Assembly: GCA_003153315.1 (NCBI GenBank)
Contig: PLYA01000098.1
Location: forward strand, 20,208 to 84,207
DNA from: Bacteroidota bacterium
GTDB lineage: Bacteria; Bacteroidota; Bacteroidia; B-17B0; Aurantibacillaceae
Length of the DNA stretch: 64,000 bases
Reading direction: 5' to 3'
The notes under the pieces were generated by a model. The model saw only the letters and a list, made by a program, of their open reading frames with translations. It was not told the DNA's origin and did no database searches. A program made the position numbers and the translations under genes. This document shows, one piece after another, positions 17,174 through 27,134 of this stretch (position 1 is the first letter of the stretch; the number at the start of each line of letters is the position of its first letter).

Positions 17174-19011
17174 TAATAATTAAAATCAGGCTGTTCTGCC
17201 AGAGTATATTTTCTTCCGGTATTTATCTTTTTAAGGTAAGCCATTAAAGGTTCAAAATAAGCAAGCATAGGCTTTGCAGAAAAATCCTGCCCTATGCTTT
17301 TCTTTAAATGCTCTCTCCAATCTACACTGGCACCGGGTTTCATAACGGTTTGTAAGAAGTTACCTACCTCTTTATTGCCCCAATAGTTGGTGGCATGTGG
17401 GTCTTGCTTTAAAATATTTTGTGCAATATGCTGGTGGAACTGAAATAACAATACATTACTCATACTATAATCATAATACTGTGCAGCATCATCGTTAATA
17501 TGCGTTTTGGTGGCGGCATCGCAATATTCTTCTCCGCGGGGTTCGGCAGGTTCTATGCCTTGAAAACGTTTTGCCAAATCCCACCATAGCTTATTGTATT
17601 GGTCTTTAGGTAAATTTTTAGCATACAGGTTATACTCAAATTCCGTCATGGTACCACTACCCCAAGGGATATGAACGGCATATTGCAAAGCTTCCTTCAA
17701 TAACATTAAGGTATCATTGGTTTGCAGGTTTTTATCCATCATACCCAAACCTTGCAAAAAAGGTTTTTGTAAAGATGCCATACCCATCATGGTTCCAAAA
17801 GCTTCATGATAAGCACGGTTAGCCCCACTGCGCAATACAATAGGCACATCAGGATTGCTGTATGTAATATAATAGTAAATATGTCCCAGCTCATGCAATG
17901 CGGTACTCCACCATTCGGTATTGGCAATTACGCTCATTAAAGAACGAACGTCTTTATCATTATCAATATGCCAGGCAGAAGCGTGTGTATTCTTTTTATA
18001 ACCTGCATCTGCTGCAACCGGATAAAGGCTTGAACGCTCCCAAAAGGTTGCAGGCAAGGGACCAAAGCCAATGCTTTTATAGAACTCCTCACCTTTTTTT
18101 ACTATCCATTCAGCACCTTGTTTTTTTAAATAAGGGTCTAAATCAAAGCCTTTAACTTCTACCAACTGAGACCACTCTTGTCCCCAGCGGTTTGGCAGCC
18201 AATGCGCCGGAAGGTAGTCGGGTACATCCTTCTTGTATTTTTTTGCCAATTCATAACGTGCCCAGGTATGTAGTTCGCGATACAAAGGCCAAATGTCTTT
18301 AATCATGCCACGGGTAGTTTGCATTAATTCATCTGTACTCATTCCATATTCAGAAGCCTGATAAGCAAAGAAATCGGCATAGCCAAGGGGTTGAACAGAT
18401 TTGTTGCGAAGCTCGCGCAGATTAACCAAGCCGTCTTTTAAAACCTTACCTACTTCTTTACTGGCTTTCCAAACCGCAAGACGTTCTTTTTCGCTGGTAG
18501 ATTTTTCTAAGGTGCCATCAATATCATTCGGTGTAATTTCTTTACCATTCAGGGTAAACTTAAAGCCATACAATAAACCTGTTTGTTTGTTTTGTGCGGC
18601 AATTTTTTGTTTTACTATATCACCGGCAGCTTCGGGGTTTGCACCTGCATTAAAAATAATAGCTTTTAACTGACGAACTTGTATGTCGCTTAACTGCAAG
18701 GTATCCTTTTTATCTAAAAAAGCTTTGGCTTTTTCAGTAATAGCTTTACTTCCGGTAAAGGCAGCCATTGCCTCATCGGCACGGGCTGCTATATTCTCGG
18801 TTGTCGTATCTCCTTTTACAATATGGGTGTTTAATTTCCACTGCCCCTCATTAGAAGCAGTTAAATATTGCTGGAACTGTTTGTTATAATCAACCAAAAA
18901 GCTATCTACTCTTGCCTGCATCGCAGCTGTATTTTTTTCTTGTTTTGGTTTATTATTACATGCTACAAACAACAAGCTTGTTGCAATGGATAGGGAGATA
19001 ATTTTATTCAT
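17173..19011 (-). CDS. M2-family (ACE-like) zinc metallopeptidase, lipoprotein
   Basis: About 612 residues from the ATG at 19011; the longer frame begins with a TTG. The N-terminus is a lipoprotein signal with lipobox VAC and Cys near residue 18 (LLFVACNNKP). The zinc-binding motif is HELGH in TALHELGHIYYY, and the third ligand Glu is in NRAYHEAFGTMMG. This matches the angiotensin-converting-enzyme family M2, which in bacteria acts as a dipeptidyl carboxypeptidase. Length agrees with bacterial members. It is probably periplasm- or outer-membrane-facing through its lipid anchor. Its stop codon overlaps the start of the next gene. Confidence 0.9.
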   Translation of the reverse strand: MNKIISLSIATSLLFVACNNKPKQEKNTAAMQARVDSFLVDYNKQFQQYLTASNEGQWKLNTHIVKGDTTTENIAARADEAMAAFTGSKAITEKAKAFLDKKDTLQLSDIQVRQLKAIIFNAGANPEAAGDIVKQKIAAQNKQTGLLYGFKFTLNGKEITPNDIDGTLEKSTSEKERLAVWKASKEVGKVLKDGLVNLRELRNKSVQPLGYADFFAYQASEYGMSTDELMQTTRGMIKDIWPLYRELHTWARYELAKKYKKDVPDYLPAHWLPNRWGQEWSQLVEVKGFDLDPYLKKQGAEWIVKKGEEFYKSIGFGPLPATFWERSSLYPVAADAGYKKNTHASAWHIDNDKDVRSLMSVIANTEWWSTALHELGHIYYYITYSNPDVPIVLRSGANRAYHEAFGTMMGMASLQKPFLQGLGMMDKNLQTNDTLMLLKEALQYAVHIPWGSGTMTEFEYNLYAKNLPKDQYNKLWWDLAKRFQGIEPAEPRGEEYCDAATKTHINDDAAQYYDYSMSNVLLFQFHQHIAQNILKQDPHATNYWGNKEVGNFLQTVMKPGASVDWREHLKKSIGQDFSAKPMLAYFEPLMAYLKKINTGRKYTLAEQPDFNY

Positions 19012-19082
19012 AAAACATGATTTATTCAAGCGACAAATCTATAAAATAATGAGCTTAACAATTCAATTAAAACGATGAGTTT

Positions 19083-19111
19083 TTTGCATATGTAAAAAAC
19101 TGTTATATTTG
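19083..19111 (+). promoter_or_regulatory. Bacteroidota-type promoter upstream of the PorE-like gene
   Basis: TTTG at 19083-19086 and TATATTTG at 19104-19111, separated by 17 bases, match the TTTG/TAnnTTTG consensus. The start codon is 24 bases downstream. Confidence 0.75.
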
Positions 19112-19134
19112 ATTCCGCTACATTGGTGCTGATT

Positions 19135-21423
19135 ATGAAAAAAATTGTTTATTTTTTATTTCTGTTGTTAATATCTGTTAAAGTATTTCCACAGAAAGCA
19201 AAGTATTTAAAAAACTTTACTGAGGGTAATTACCTACTGTTGGAGAAAAATTATAGTATGGCTCTCGAAAGTTTTCAATTGGCTTATATGATTGATTCAA
19301 CTAACGCCAATATCAATTACAAAATAGGCCTTTGCTATATGAATCTGCCTTCTAAGAAGAAAAAGGCTATGCCTTATATGGAGAAGGCTATTGCACATAT
19401 TAATAAAAATTACCATGAAGATGAGCCAAGTGAAAAAGGAGCACCAAAAGATGCCACCTATTGGTATGCCAAAGCACTACACCTTGCCGGAAAGTTTGAT
19501 CAGGCAATTACTGAATTTGAAAAATATAAGGAAGTAATAGGTAATCGCAACAAAGAAATAGTGATTGATGTGCAAAGACAAATTGAAAGTTGTAAAAATG
19601 CGATCGAATTCACTAAAAATCCTGAAAATATTACTATTAAAAATTTAGGGGATTCCATCAATACGGAATACCCGGAGTATGGTCCTGTAATAAATGCAGA
19701 TGAAAGTGTTTTAATGTATACATCTCGTAGACCGGGTAGTAAAGGTGGTGAAAGAGGGCCAGACGGGAGTTATTATGAAGATATTTATTTAAGTAAAAGA
19801 AAAAGCGATGGAAACTGGTCTTATCCCGGGCATTTAGTTACAGGACTTAACTCAACTTCTAATGAAGCTACTATTGGTTTATCAGCCGATGGTCAAAAAC
19901 TATATTTATATAAAGATGATAATGGGGGTGATATTTATTATAGTAAACTTAGTGGTGAAGTTTGGTCGACCCCGGTATCGTTTGGAGAAGAAGTAAATTC
20001 ACCACATTTTGAAAGTCATTTAACAGTCTCGCTTGATACAAATACAATGTATTTTTCCAGTGAACGACCAGATGGTTTGGGTGGAGTTGATTTATATCGT
20101 TGTACCAGATTACCGAGCGGAAAATGGAGTAAAGCCTTTAGATTAGACTCTACTATTAACACCAAATTTAATGAAGATGCACCTTACTTACATCCTGATG
20201 GAAAAAAACTTTTTTTCTCATCAGCAGGACATAATAGCATGGGTGGACTAGATATTTTTTATACCTTAATATCTACTGATAGTATTGGAAATGTCGTTTA
20301 TTCTAAACCTGTGAATTTAAAAGCACCTATTAATACGCCTGATGATGATGAGTTTTATGTTCCTACAGCTAACGGAACCCATGCTTACTTCTCTTCAGCA
20401 CGTGAGGGTGGTTATGGGGATCAGGATATTTATGTTGCGGACTTACCTAAAGAGATTCAGGTTGATCCATTGGTCTTGTTAAAAGGCGTTGTAACTTTTG
20501 ATGGGGTGCATGACAGACCTGATAAAGTGGAGATAAATATTTTTGATGCGTCAACAAGTGAATTGGTGGCAAAATGTAAACCAAATGCTCTGACCGGTAA
20601 ATATTTAGCCATTCTTAATCCTGGGCTTCTTGGTAAGAAATTTATACTTAAATATGAGGCTACCGGCTTTCAACCAATCTCGCAAACAGTTGATGTATTG
20701 CCTGGCTTTGCATATAAAGTAATAGAAAAGGAAGTTGAATTTGAGTTTATTAATATGGAAAGTAAATCAAGTACTACTATTTCAATGGGTGGACTGATTA
20801 CAAATGAAGATATGGAATCTATTGTTGATGTGGAAATTATTGTAAAAGATAATAATACCGGAGAATTATTAAAAACATATACAACCAGTAGTGATGTAGG
20901 TTATTATTATCTTGTACTCGACCGCGGAAGAAATTACAACATCAGTTTTCAAGCTCCTGGTTACTTGTTTCAATCACAAAATGTTGATATTCCTAAAAAA
21001 GCAGAATCTCAACACGTAGAAATTATAAAAAGCATTAAGCTTGAGCATATCCAAAAAGGAGTGAAAATGGTACTTAACAATATCTTTTTTGATAAAGATA
21101 AAGCAACACTTAGAAAGCAATCTATGTTAGAATTGGAGACTGTATTTAAGTTGCTAAAAGAAAAACCAGACCTTATTATAGAAATTTCAGGATATACAGA
21201 TAATCATGGCAGTGATGCTATAAATAAAAAACTTTCCTTAGATCGCGCAAAAGCAGTAGTAGCATTCCTTACAAAAAAAGGAATACCTGCTAAACAATTG
21301 TTAGCAAAGGGTTATGGTAAAGAGAATCCTATTGCATCAAATACTTTAGAAAATGGAAAACCCGATTTAGAGGGGATGCAGAAAAATCGCCGTGTAGAAA
21401 TAAAAATAGAGGATTCTAAATAG
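19135..21423 (+). CDS. PorE-like OmpA-family protein (TPR, PD40 propeller, regulatory domains, OmpA)
   Basis: About 762 residues from the ATG at 19135; an in-frame TTG four codons earlier is ignored. A signal peptide ends at VFPQ. Order: TPR-like repeats (about 25-165), a PD40/WD40-like propeller (about 185-445, repeats of the type DGKKLFFSSAGH), two carboxypeptidase-like regulatory domains (about 455-545 and 560-640), and an OmpA peptidoglycan-binding domain (about 650-760, ISGYTDNHGSDAINKKLS ... NRRVEIKI). This is the architecture of PorE, a T9SS component that links the outer-membrane machinery to peptidoglycan, but no lipobox is present as in classical PorE. Several paralogues with this layout usually exist, so the exact orthology is open. 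Confidence 0.8.
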   Translation: MKKIVYFLFLLLISVKVFPQKAKYLKNFTEGNYLLLEKNYSMALESFQLAYMIDSTNANINYKIGLCYMNLPSKKKKAMPYMEKAIAHINKNYHEDEPSEKGAPKDATYWYAKALHLAGKFDQAITEFEKYKEVIGNRNKEIVIDVQRQIESCKNAIEFTKNPENITIKNLGDSINTEYPEYGPVINADESVLMYTSRRPGSKGGERGPDGSYYEDIYLSKRKSDGNWSYPGHLVTGLNSTSNEATIGLSADGQKLYLYKDDNGGDIYYSKLSGEVWSTPVSFGEEVNSPHFESHLTVSLDTNTMYFSSERPDGLGGVDLYRCTRLPSGKWSKAFRLDSTINTKFNEDAPYLHPDGKKLFFSSAGHNSMGGLDIFYTLISTDSIGNVVYSKPVNLKAPINTPDDDEFYVPTANGTHAYFSSAREGGYGDQDIYVADLPKEIQVDPLVLLKGVVTFDGVHDRPDKVEINIFDASTSELVAKCKPNALTGKYLAILNPGLLGKKFILKYEATGFQPISQTVDVLPGFAYKVIEKEVEFEFINMESKSSTTISMGGLITNEDMESIVDVEIIVKDNNTGELLKTYTTSSDVGYYYLVLDRGRNYNISFQAPGYLFQSQNVDIPKKAESQHVEIIKSIKLEHIQKGVKMVLNNIFFDKDKATLRKQSMLELETVFKLLKEKPDLIIEISGYTDNHGSDAINKKLSLDRAKAVVAFLTKKGIPAKQLLAKGYGKENPIASNTLENGKPDLEGMQKNRRVEIKIEDSK

Positions 21424-21436
21424 AAAATAAAATGTT

Positions 21437-22798
21437 TTATTTTTTATAGGTACCGTATTTATCTAAAAGATAGATAAAGGACCCGATAGTTGCCGCACCT
21501 AATTCTAATTCACGTTTATTTACATTTTCAAAAACATCATCTGCCGTGTGATGAAAATCAAAATACCTTTGTGAGTCCGGCTCAAAACTAAACTGTGGAA
21601 CAGCTTTTAATTTGCTTATATCTACGCCACCACCGCCCTGTTTAATAAATACATAATAAGGTTCAAAAAGAGGTTGCCATTTTTTATAATATAATAAAGT
21701 ATCCTGTTTTGCTTCTACTCCAATAGCACGCGGACTAAAGCCTCCCATATCACTCTCTAAAGCGGCAATATGTTTTTTATTTTCTTTAGTAGCTAACTCT
21801 GCATATGATTCTCCACCACGAGTTCCATTTTCTTCGTTCATAAAAGCTATACAACGTATAGTTCGTTTATTACTAATTCCTAATTTTCTAAATGCAGCCA
21901 ATACTTCCATACTTTGCACGACTCCCGCACCATCATCATGTGCACCTTCACCTAAGTCCCAACTATCCAAATGCCCACCTACTACAATTACTTCATTTGG
22001 AAATTCTTTCCCTCTTATTTCACCTACTATACTATAAGACGGCTCATCAGGTAAAGTTTTACAATCGGAATATAAATACATTTCAAGATTTTTATTTTGA
22101 GCTAACAAACTGCTTAATTTTTTTGCACCCATAGAACTAATAGCGAATCCCGGAATTTTTTCTTTTACCAAGCTATCATATTTCATCATTCCGGTATGCG
22201 GAAAATCATTATCTGAAGTAGTCATAGATTTTGTAATAGAAGCTAATGCCCCATACTTTGCAGCCATAGATGCGCCACTTCGATACTTAACAGCTTTGCC
22301 ATAAGCATTACCCGTATGTATAAACTCTTTATTAAAAGAAACATTATAAAAAACGATGTTGCCTTTTATTTTTTCTATACCAAGTTTTTCTATTTCTTCA
22401 AAAGAGGAAATTTCTATTACTTTAGTTTTAATACCAGTAACAGGAGTTGCGATAGAGCCACCTAAAGCACAAACAGAAAATATTTCAGATTTATTATTAT
22501 TATACACTTCACATTTTTCTTTTTTGCCCCGTACCCAATGTGGCACCATACACGGAACTAAAAAAACACTATCCGCTCCGGCTTTTAGTATGGCTTGCTT
22601 TACCCAATCAACTGCTTTTGCAGCTTCTTTACTACCACTTAGTCTACATCCCACATCTTTGCATAGGTTGCGTAAATTTTCATACGATTTACTTTCAGTT
22701 AAATGATAAGAATAGATTTTTCGGATAATTAAAGAATCTTCATTTTGTTGAGCAATCAAACTTGCCGAAGTACATAACAACAGAGCAAAGAATCTCAT
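21437..22798 (-). CDS. M28-family zinc aminopeptidase/carboxypeptidase, secreted
   Basis: 453 residues with a signal peptide ending near LIAQQ. A PA-type insert (about 120-235) is followed by the M28 catalytic domain. Zinc-ligand motifs are GGHLDSWDLGEGAHDDGAG, FMNEENGTRGG, LESDMGG and FHHTADD, the full set of five ligands. The closest known relatives are plasma glutamate carboxypeptidase-like enzymes (PGCP) that release terminal residues from peptides. It faces the periplasm or cell surface. It is read away from the downstream PorE-like gene (convergent, 13-base gap). Confidence 0.9.
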   Translation of the reverse strand: MRFFALLLCTSASLIAQQNEDSLIIRKIYSYHLTESKSYENLRNLCKDVGCRLSGSKEAAKAVDWVKQAILKAGADSVFLVPCMVPHWVRGKKEKCEVYNNNKSEIFSVCALGGSIATPVTGIKTKVIEISSFEEIEKLGIEKIKGNIVFYNVSFNKEFIHTGNAYGKAVKYRSGASMAAKYGALASITKSMTTSDNDFPHTGMMKYDSLVKEKIPGFAISSMGAKKLSSLLAQNKNLEMYLYSDCKTLPDEPSYSIVGEIRGKEFPNEVIVVGGHLDSWDLGEGAHDDGAGVVQSMEVLAAFRKLGISNKRTIRCIAFMNEENGTRGGESYAELATKENKKHIAALESDMGGFSPRAIGVEAKQDTLLYYKKWQPLFEPYYVFIKQGGGGVDISKLKAVPQFSFEPDSQRYFDFHHTADDVFENVNKRELELGAATIGSFIYLLDKYGTYKK

Positions 22799-22816
22799 AA
22801 AGAATGTAAAAGGCTA

Positions 22817-23767
22817 TTAGAACTTAGCACGTACTTTACGAGAGTTCTTTTTCTTCTTTTTACTAAAGAAAGAACCGTAACGGCTACGATAAAAACTACC
22901 ATGCCCACGTATTACGTAGCTATAATTAATGGTAGCACTCATATAAGTATCGTTATGATTAGATTGCCCGCGCTTATCTTGGGGATTATGTATTGGATCA
23001 TAGCCAAAATTGCTAAAAAAACTAGGGTTATTTGTTTCTTTAATTAGTTTGGCTTTATCTGCTGCGGTTAATTCATTTGTACGATTAGCCAAGACCGCCC
23101 CCTCAGCACTTAATGTACTTGGATTTACATATTTTTTACTTACATCGTCCAAGTAATCGGTAAAGCAAATACGCCAGTTAAATTCAAAGCCTATTCGGTG
23201 TTTCTTTTTAACGGTAAAATAAAAACCAGTTCCTACTGGAACAACAAATTGCCATAGGCTATAATTAACACCCTCGGTATGCAGAGGTTGAAGAGAAACC
23301 CATTGATCTTCGTATTTTGCCTGAGGATTATGATGCATAAAACCGACACCAGCAAATACGTAAAAATTAAAAGACATTTTAAAACGATAACTGGAACCTA
23401 AGTCTTGATTTTCATATATAGTTAATTGTGGCGTAGCACTTAATTCGAAAATATCATTTCTAAAACTGAGATTACGTGCATTACGAGCCGGATTGGTTGA
23501 AAGAGAATCAGCACCTTGAATACGCAGATAGGAAAACTGCCCTCTTAATGATAACCTAGGGCTGAATTTATATCTCACAAAAATAGCCGGATCCCAACGA
23601 GTTTGGCCTAATTTCATATCAGCCACAAAATCACGACGAGTTTGTGATTTACCACCAATATCTCCTAAATAATTAGATGCGCCTAACTGCCCGCCATAAT
23701 CCCAACGGTATTGAGCAATCACCAAACCACTTATAAATATAAAGAAAATTAGTATCTTAAATCTCAT
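22817..23767 (-). CDS. DUF6089/PorG-like outer-membrane beta-barrel protein
   Basis: 316 residues with a signal peptide ending at VIAQ. The N-terminus of the mature protein, YRWDYGGQLGASNYLGDIGG, and the alternating barrel strands that follow (FVRYKFSPRLSLRGQFSY, FNFYVFAGVGFMHHNP, VPVGTGFYFTV) fit DUF6089, the family that includes T9SS component PorG. The C-terminus is very basic (KKKKKNSRKVRAKF). A PorG role is inferred from family only. It probably shares a transcript with the downstream M28 peptidase (18-base gap). Confidence 0.75.
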   Translation of the reverse strand: MRFKILIFFIFISGLVIAQYRWDYGGQLGASNYLGDIGGKSQTRRDFVADMKLGQTRWDPAIFVRYKFSPRLSLRGQFSYLRIQGADSLSTNPARNARNLSFRNDIFELSATPQLTIYENQDLGSSYRFKMSFNFYVFAGVGFMHHNPQAKYEDQWVSLQPLHTEGVNYSLWQFVVPVGTGFYFTVKKKHRIGFEFNWRICFTDYLDDVSKKYVNPSTLSAEGAVLANRTNELTAADKAKLIKETNNPSFFSNFGYDPIHNPQDKRGQSNHNDTYMSATINYSYVIRGHGSFYRSRYGSFFSKKKKKNSRKVRAKF

Positions 23768-23887
23768 TAAATTTTAATTAGCCCACAAATATAATAAATT
23801 TCTATTTCCATGCAAATCTCTAATTGAATTAAACAAACTTGATTAATTTATACAAAAAAATAATTTTATGGCATTTAATAAATATAC

Positions 23888-23895
23888 TATATTTG
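23888..23895 (+). promoter_or_regulatory. -7 box upstream of the T9SS cargo gene
   Basis: TATATTTG, an exact TAnnTTTG match, 25 bases before the ATG at 23921. No clear -33 TTG was seen. Confidence 0.5.
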
Positions 23896-23920
23896 GTTTT
23901 CTTATTTAGAACTAAATTGT

Positions 23921-26900
23921 ATGAAAAAAATAATATTTACTTGTTTAACTGGTCTTTTTTTTGTCTCTCTAAGTGCTCAGGATAATAACACTTTTTTATT
24001 AAATGCTGATAGCATACATAAGCTAAAGAAAGCAGGTAAGATTAATGGTGAAGAGTGGTTTTACCATATAAAATCTGGTCCGACTCAATTAAAGATGTCT
24101 GAATCTACTCATTCTTCAAAAAAAGACTCACATACTAAGAATAGTAATAGAACAATGTCTTCGTCTTGTGATTGTTGGATACCTCGTGACAGTTCTTTTC
24201 ATCCAGTTCCTTTTGCGATAGGAACCCCGCCTCTTTATCAAAATGATGATGGATCTAGCGTTGGAATGACATTGCCATTTAACTTTTGTTTATATGGCAC
24301 CAATGTAGGTAATGCAAGCAACCAAATGTATATAAATAATAATGGTAATATTTCTTTCGGATCTTCCTATTCAACTTATTCTCCTTTTGGTTTTCCAAGT
24401 TCCTCGTATTCAATGGTGGCTCCTTTTTGGGGTGATGTAGATACGGAGCCTTCATTTACAAGTGGTGGAGTTGTGTGGTATAAATTAACGCCCACCTATT
24501 TAATAGTTCAATGGGATAGCGTAGGTGTATTTGATCATACAGGTCAAATAAATACTTTCCAGTTAATTATTACAGATGGAAATGACCCAATACTCCCTTC
24601 AGGTAATAATATTTCATTTTGTTATGGAGAAATGCAATGGACTACCGGAGATGCATCTAATGGTGGCGGAACAGGTTTCGGCGGATCCCCTGCTACAGTA
24701 GGTATAAATAAAGGGGATAACGTTAACTATTTTCAGGTAAGTTTGTTTGATAACCCTGGAAATATTTATACAAACCCTGCCGGAAGCCCTACCAGCGGTG
24801 TAGGTTGGCTTGTAGGCAGATCTTTTTATTTTAACTCCTGTGGTTCAGGAAATAACCTACCTCCTCTTCCCACAAGTGGTGGTGCTTCTGCCTGCAGTGG
24901 AGATACCATTAGCATTTGCTCTGCTGGGGATACACTTACGCATACCGTTGCTTTTACTCCCCCTGAAAGTAACCAAACGGTAACGGTAACGGCTACATCA
25001 CCTTCATTAGGCTCTGCTTTCTCTGTAATAAGTTCTACTACTGGAGTAAATGCTTCACTTACCTTTATGATAAACAGCACCGGTTTAACACCAGGTTATT
25101 ATAATATTTCTGTTGTTGCAACAGATAATGGCTCACCTGTTCAAACCACTACTTTAAATTTTGTGATTCATTTATTAAACGCTACCCTTCCTAATCCTAT
25201 TATAGCGGTAACCCCTTCTGTTACATGCGGTAATACACCACCCGTAATTACCTTAGTTAATAGCAGTAGTTATACAAGTTGGCTTTGGAGTACAGGTGCA
25301 ACAACTAATACAACTACTGTTGCATCCACCTCTACCGTTCAGATTACCGTTTCAAGTAGTGGATGTCAAAAATCAGGCTCAGTAGTTGTACCCATTTATT
25401 CGGTTCCTAACCCTGTAATAAGCGGCCCATTAACTTATTGCATACCTACTGCTACAAATACTACCATTCAAGTAACACAGCCAGTTTCGGGAGGCACAAG
25501 TCCATTTACTTATAATTGGAATAACGGACTTGCTTCAACATACTCTCTTGCAGCAACAGGAACTTCAACCGGCACAGGATACACAGTTGTTGTAACAGAT
25601 GCACATGGCTGTACAGGTTCTGCATCAGTTACTATTACATCAGGTTCTACTACTCCTCTAACTATTACACCAAGAGGGAGCCTATGTGCAGGAGCTGATA
25701 CGCTATTTTCATCCATTACAAATGCAACCTCCTATTCTTGGTCACCCGGTATAGGCTCGCCAGATTCTGCTTATATAGTAAATACATCCGGATTATACCA
25801 CTTGTCTGTAGTAATAAATGGTTGCACAGTTACAGCTAGTTATACAATACCACCTCCGGTTCCACCTACTTTATCTATAAGCACTAATACTGTAGTTTGT
25901 TTAGGAGAAAGCACTACTCTTACTGTAAGTGCAACTCCTACTACCTCCGCCGGATATTCTTTCGTTTGGTATCAAGGCTCAACCGTTTTGGGTACGGGTA
26001 ATACTATCACATTAAATTCAGCAGGAAGCTATAGTGTTACGGGTTTAAATAACGGAAATCAATGTTTGGGTACTAAAACTTTTCAAACTGTAGTTAAGCC
26101 ACTTCCAACAGTTTCTGTTACACCAAGAAGTGGAACCTATTGTCAAAGCATTCCTGATTCTATTTGGTCAACACCATCAGGTGGTACTCCCCCCTATCAT
26201 TTTTCTTGGTCGCCGGGTGGAGCCATCACACAAAACATAAATGCGGCTACTTCAACAACAGTTTCTACCATTACTTATATTGTTACAGTTACCGATACAA
26301 ACGGATGTACAAGTAGTTATCCTCAGGTTTTAAAATTAAAACCCCCGCATTTTATTATGAATGACGCTTATGTTTGTCCCGGAAACTCTTTTGTTTTTCA
26401 TGCAAATGGCTCCGCTCAGCACCCGCTAACTTATACATGGTCGCCTGGAGCTCATACAGGAACAACGTATACAGCAACCAGTGCAGGTACTTATACGGTT
26501 GTTATGCAGGATTATAATGGTTGTGTAATTACTGATACCTTTAATTTGGTGAATTACCATACGCCACAAGCAAGTTTCTCATACTCTCCTTCACCTCCTC
26601 AACAAGGCTCTCCCACTTCCTTTGTTTATACTACGCCTAATACACTTAACGATACTACTGTAGGGTATAGTTGGAATTTTGGAGATACCATTACTTCAAC
26701 AAATGCTAACCCTCAACACACTTATGCTAATGGAGGAACATACACAGTTACCCTTATTGTAGCAAATGAATATGGTTGTTTGGATACTATTACAAAAGTT
26801 ATAGAGATACAATATATAGTAATTGCTCCTAATATTATTACGCCGAATGGAGATGGTATTAACGAGTTTCTTGCTTTTAAAAACCTGCAATATTTTAATA

Positions 26901-27067
26901 ATAATAAAATATGGATTTATAACCGCTGGGGTACTCAATTGTATCATGATGCTGATTATAAAAACAATTGGACGGGAAAAGATTATAGTGATGGGACTTA
27001 TTTCTACATATTAGAAATACCCGATAAAAACCAAACACTGAAAGGTTTTTTTGAAAGTATAAAGTAA
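23921..27067 (+). CDS. Large T9SS-exported surface protein with NIDO-like, Ig/PKD repeats and gliding-motility C-terminal domain
   Basis: 1048 residues with a signal peptide ending near SLSAQ. An NIDO-like domain covers about 70-305 (PFNFCLYG, MYINNNGNISFGSSY, MVAPFWGDVDT). Ig-like and SprB-like repeats follow, with a PKD domain at about 885-965 (YSWNFGDTITSTNANPQHTY). The C-terminus is the gliding-motility-associated (CHU_C, type B) sorting domain: NIITPNGDGINEFLAFKNL, IYNRWGTQLY, YSDGTYFYIL. The type B signal directs export by T9SS and surface attachment. Likely an adhesin or matrix protein; ligand unknown. Confidence 0.88.
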   Translation: MKKIIFTCLTGLFFVSLSAQDNNTFLLNADSIHKLKKAGKINGEEWFYHIKSGPTQLKMSESTHSSKKDSHTKNSNRTMSSSCDCWIPRDSSFHPVPFAIGTPPLYQNDDGSSVGMTLPFNFCLYGTNVGNASNQMYINNNGNISFGSSYSTYSPFGFPSSSYSMVAPFWGDVDTEPSFTSGGVVWYKLTPTYLIVQWDSVGVFDHTGQINTFQLIITDGNDPILPSGNNISFCYGEMQWTTGDASNGGGTGFGGSPATVGINKGDNVNYFQVSLFDNPGNIYTNPAGSPTSGVGWLVGRSFYFNSCGSGNNLPPLPTSGGASACSGDTISICSAGDTLTHTVAFTPPESNQTVTVTATSPSLGSAFSVISSTTGVNASLTFMINSTGLTPGYYNISVVATDNGSPVQTTTLNFVIHLLNATLPNPIIAVTPSVTCGNTPPVITLVNSSSYTSWLWSTGATTNTTTVASTSTVQITVSSSGCQKSGSVVVPIYSVPNPVISGPLTYCIPTATNTTIQVTQPVSGGTSPFTYNWNNGLASTYSLAATGTSTGTGYTVVVTDAHGCTGSASVTITSGSTTPLTITPRGSLCAGADTLFSSITNATSYSWSPGIGSPDSAYIVNTSGLYHLSVVINGCTVTASYTIPPPVPPTLSISTNTVVCLGESTTLTVSATPTTSAGYSFVWYQGSTVLGTGNTITLNSAGSYSVTGLNNGNQCLGTKTFQTVVKPLPTVSVTPRSGTYCQSIPDSIWSTPSGGTPPYHFSWSPGGAITQNINAATSTTVSTITYIVTVTDTNGCTSSYPQVLKLKPPHFIMNDAYVCPGNSFVFHANGSAQHPLTYTWSPGAHTGTTYTATSAGTYTVVMQDYNGCVITDTFNLVNYHTPQASFSYSPSPPQQGSPTSFVYTTPNTLNDTTVGYSWNFGDTITSTNANPQHTYANGGTYTVTLIVANEYGCLDTITKVIEIQYIVIAPNIITPNGDGINEFLAFKNLQYFNNNKIWIYNRWGTQLYHDADYKNNWTGKDYSDGTYFYILEIPDKNQTLKGFFESIK

Positions 27068-27080
27068 CTCGTCATCAAGT

Positions 27081-27116
27081 TTAAACATGGAATCAAGAAA
27101 AAGATTCCATGTTTAA
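27081..27116 (+). terminator. Perfect 14-bp hairpin between the surface-protein and lptG-like genes
   Basis: TTAAACATGGAATC, an 8-base A-rich loop, and the exact reverse complement. There is no long T run afterwards, so it may terminate weakly or act as a processing/stability element. It begins 14 bases after the upstream stop. Confidence 0.6.
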
Positions 27117-27121
27117 AACGT

Positions 27122-27129
27122 TACCTTTG
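27122..27129 (+). promoter_or_regulatory. -7 box immediately before the lptG-like gene
   Basis: TACCTTTG, an exact TAnnTTTG match, ends only five bases before the ATG at 27135. The transcript would therefore start at or near the start codon. Confidence 0.55.
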
Positions 27130-27134
27130 TGCCC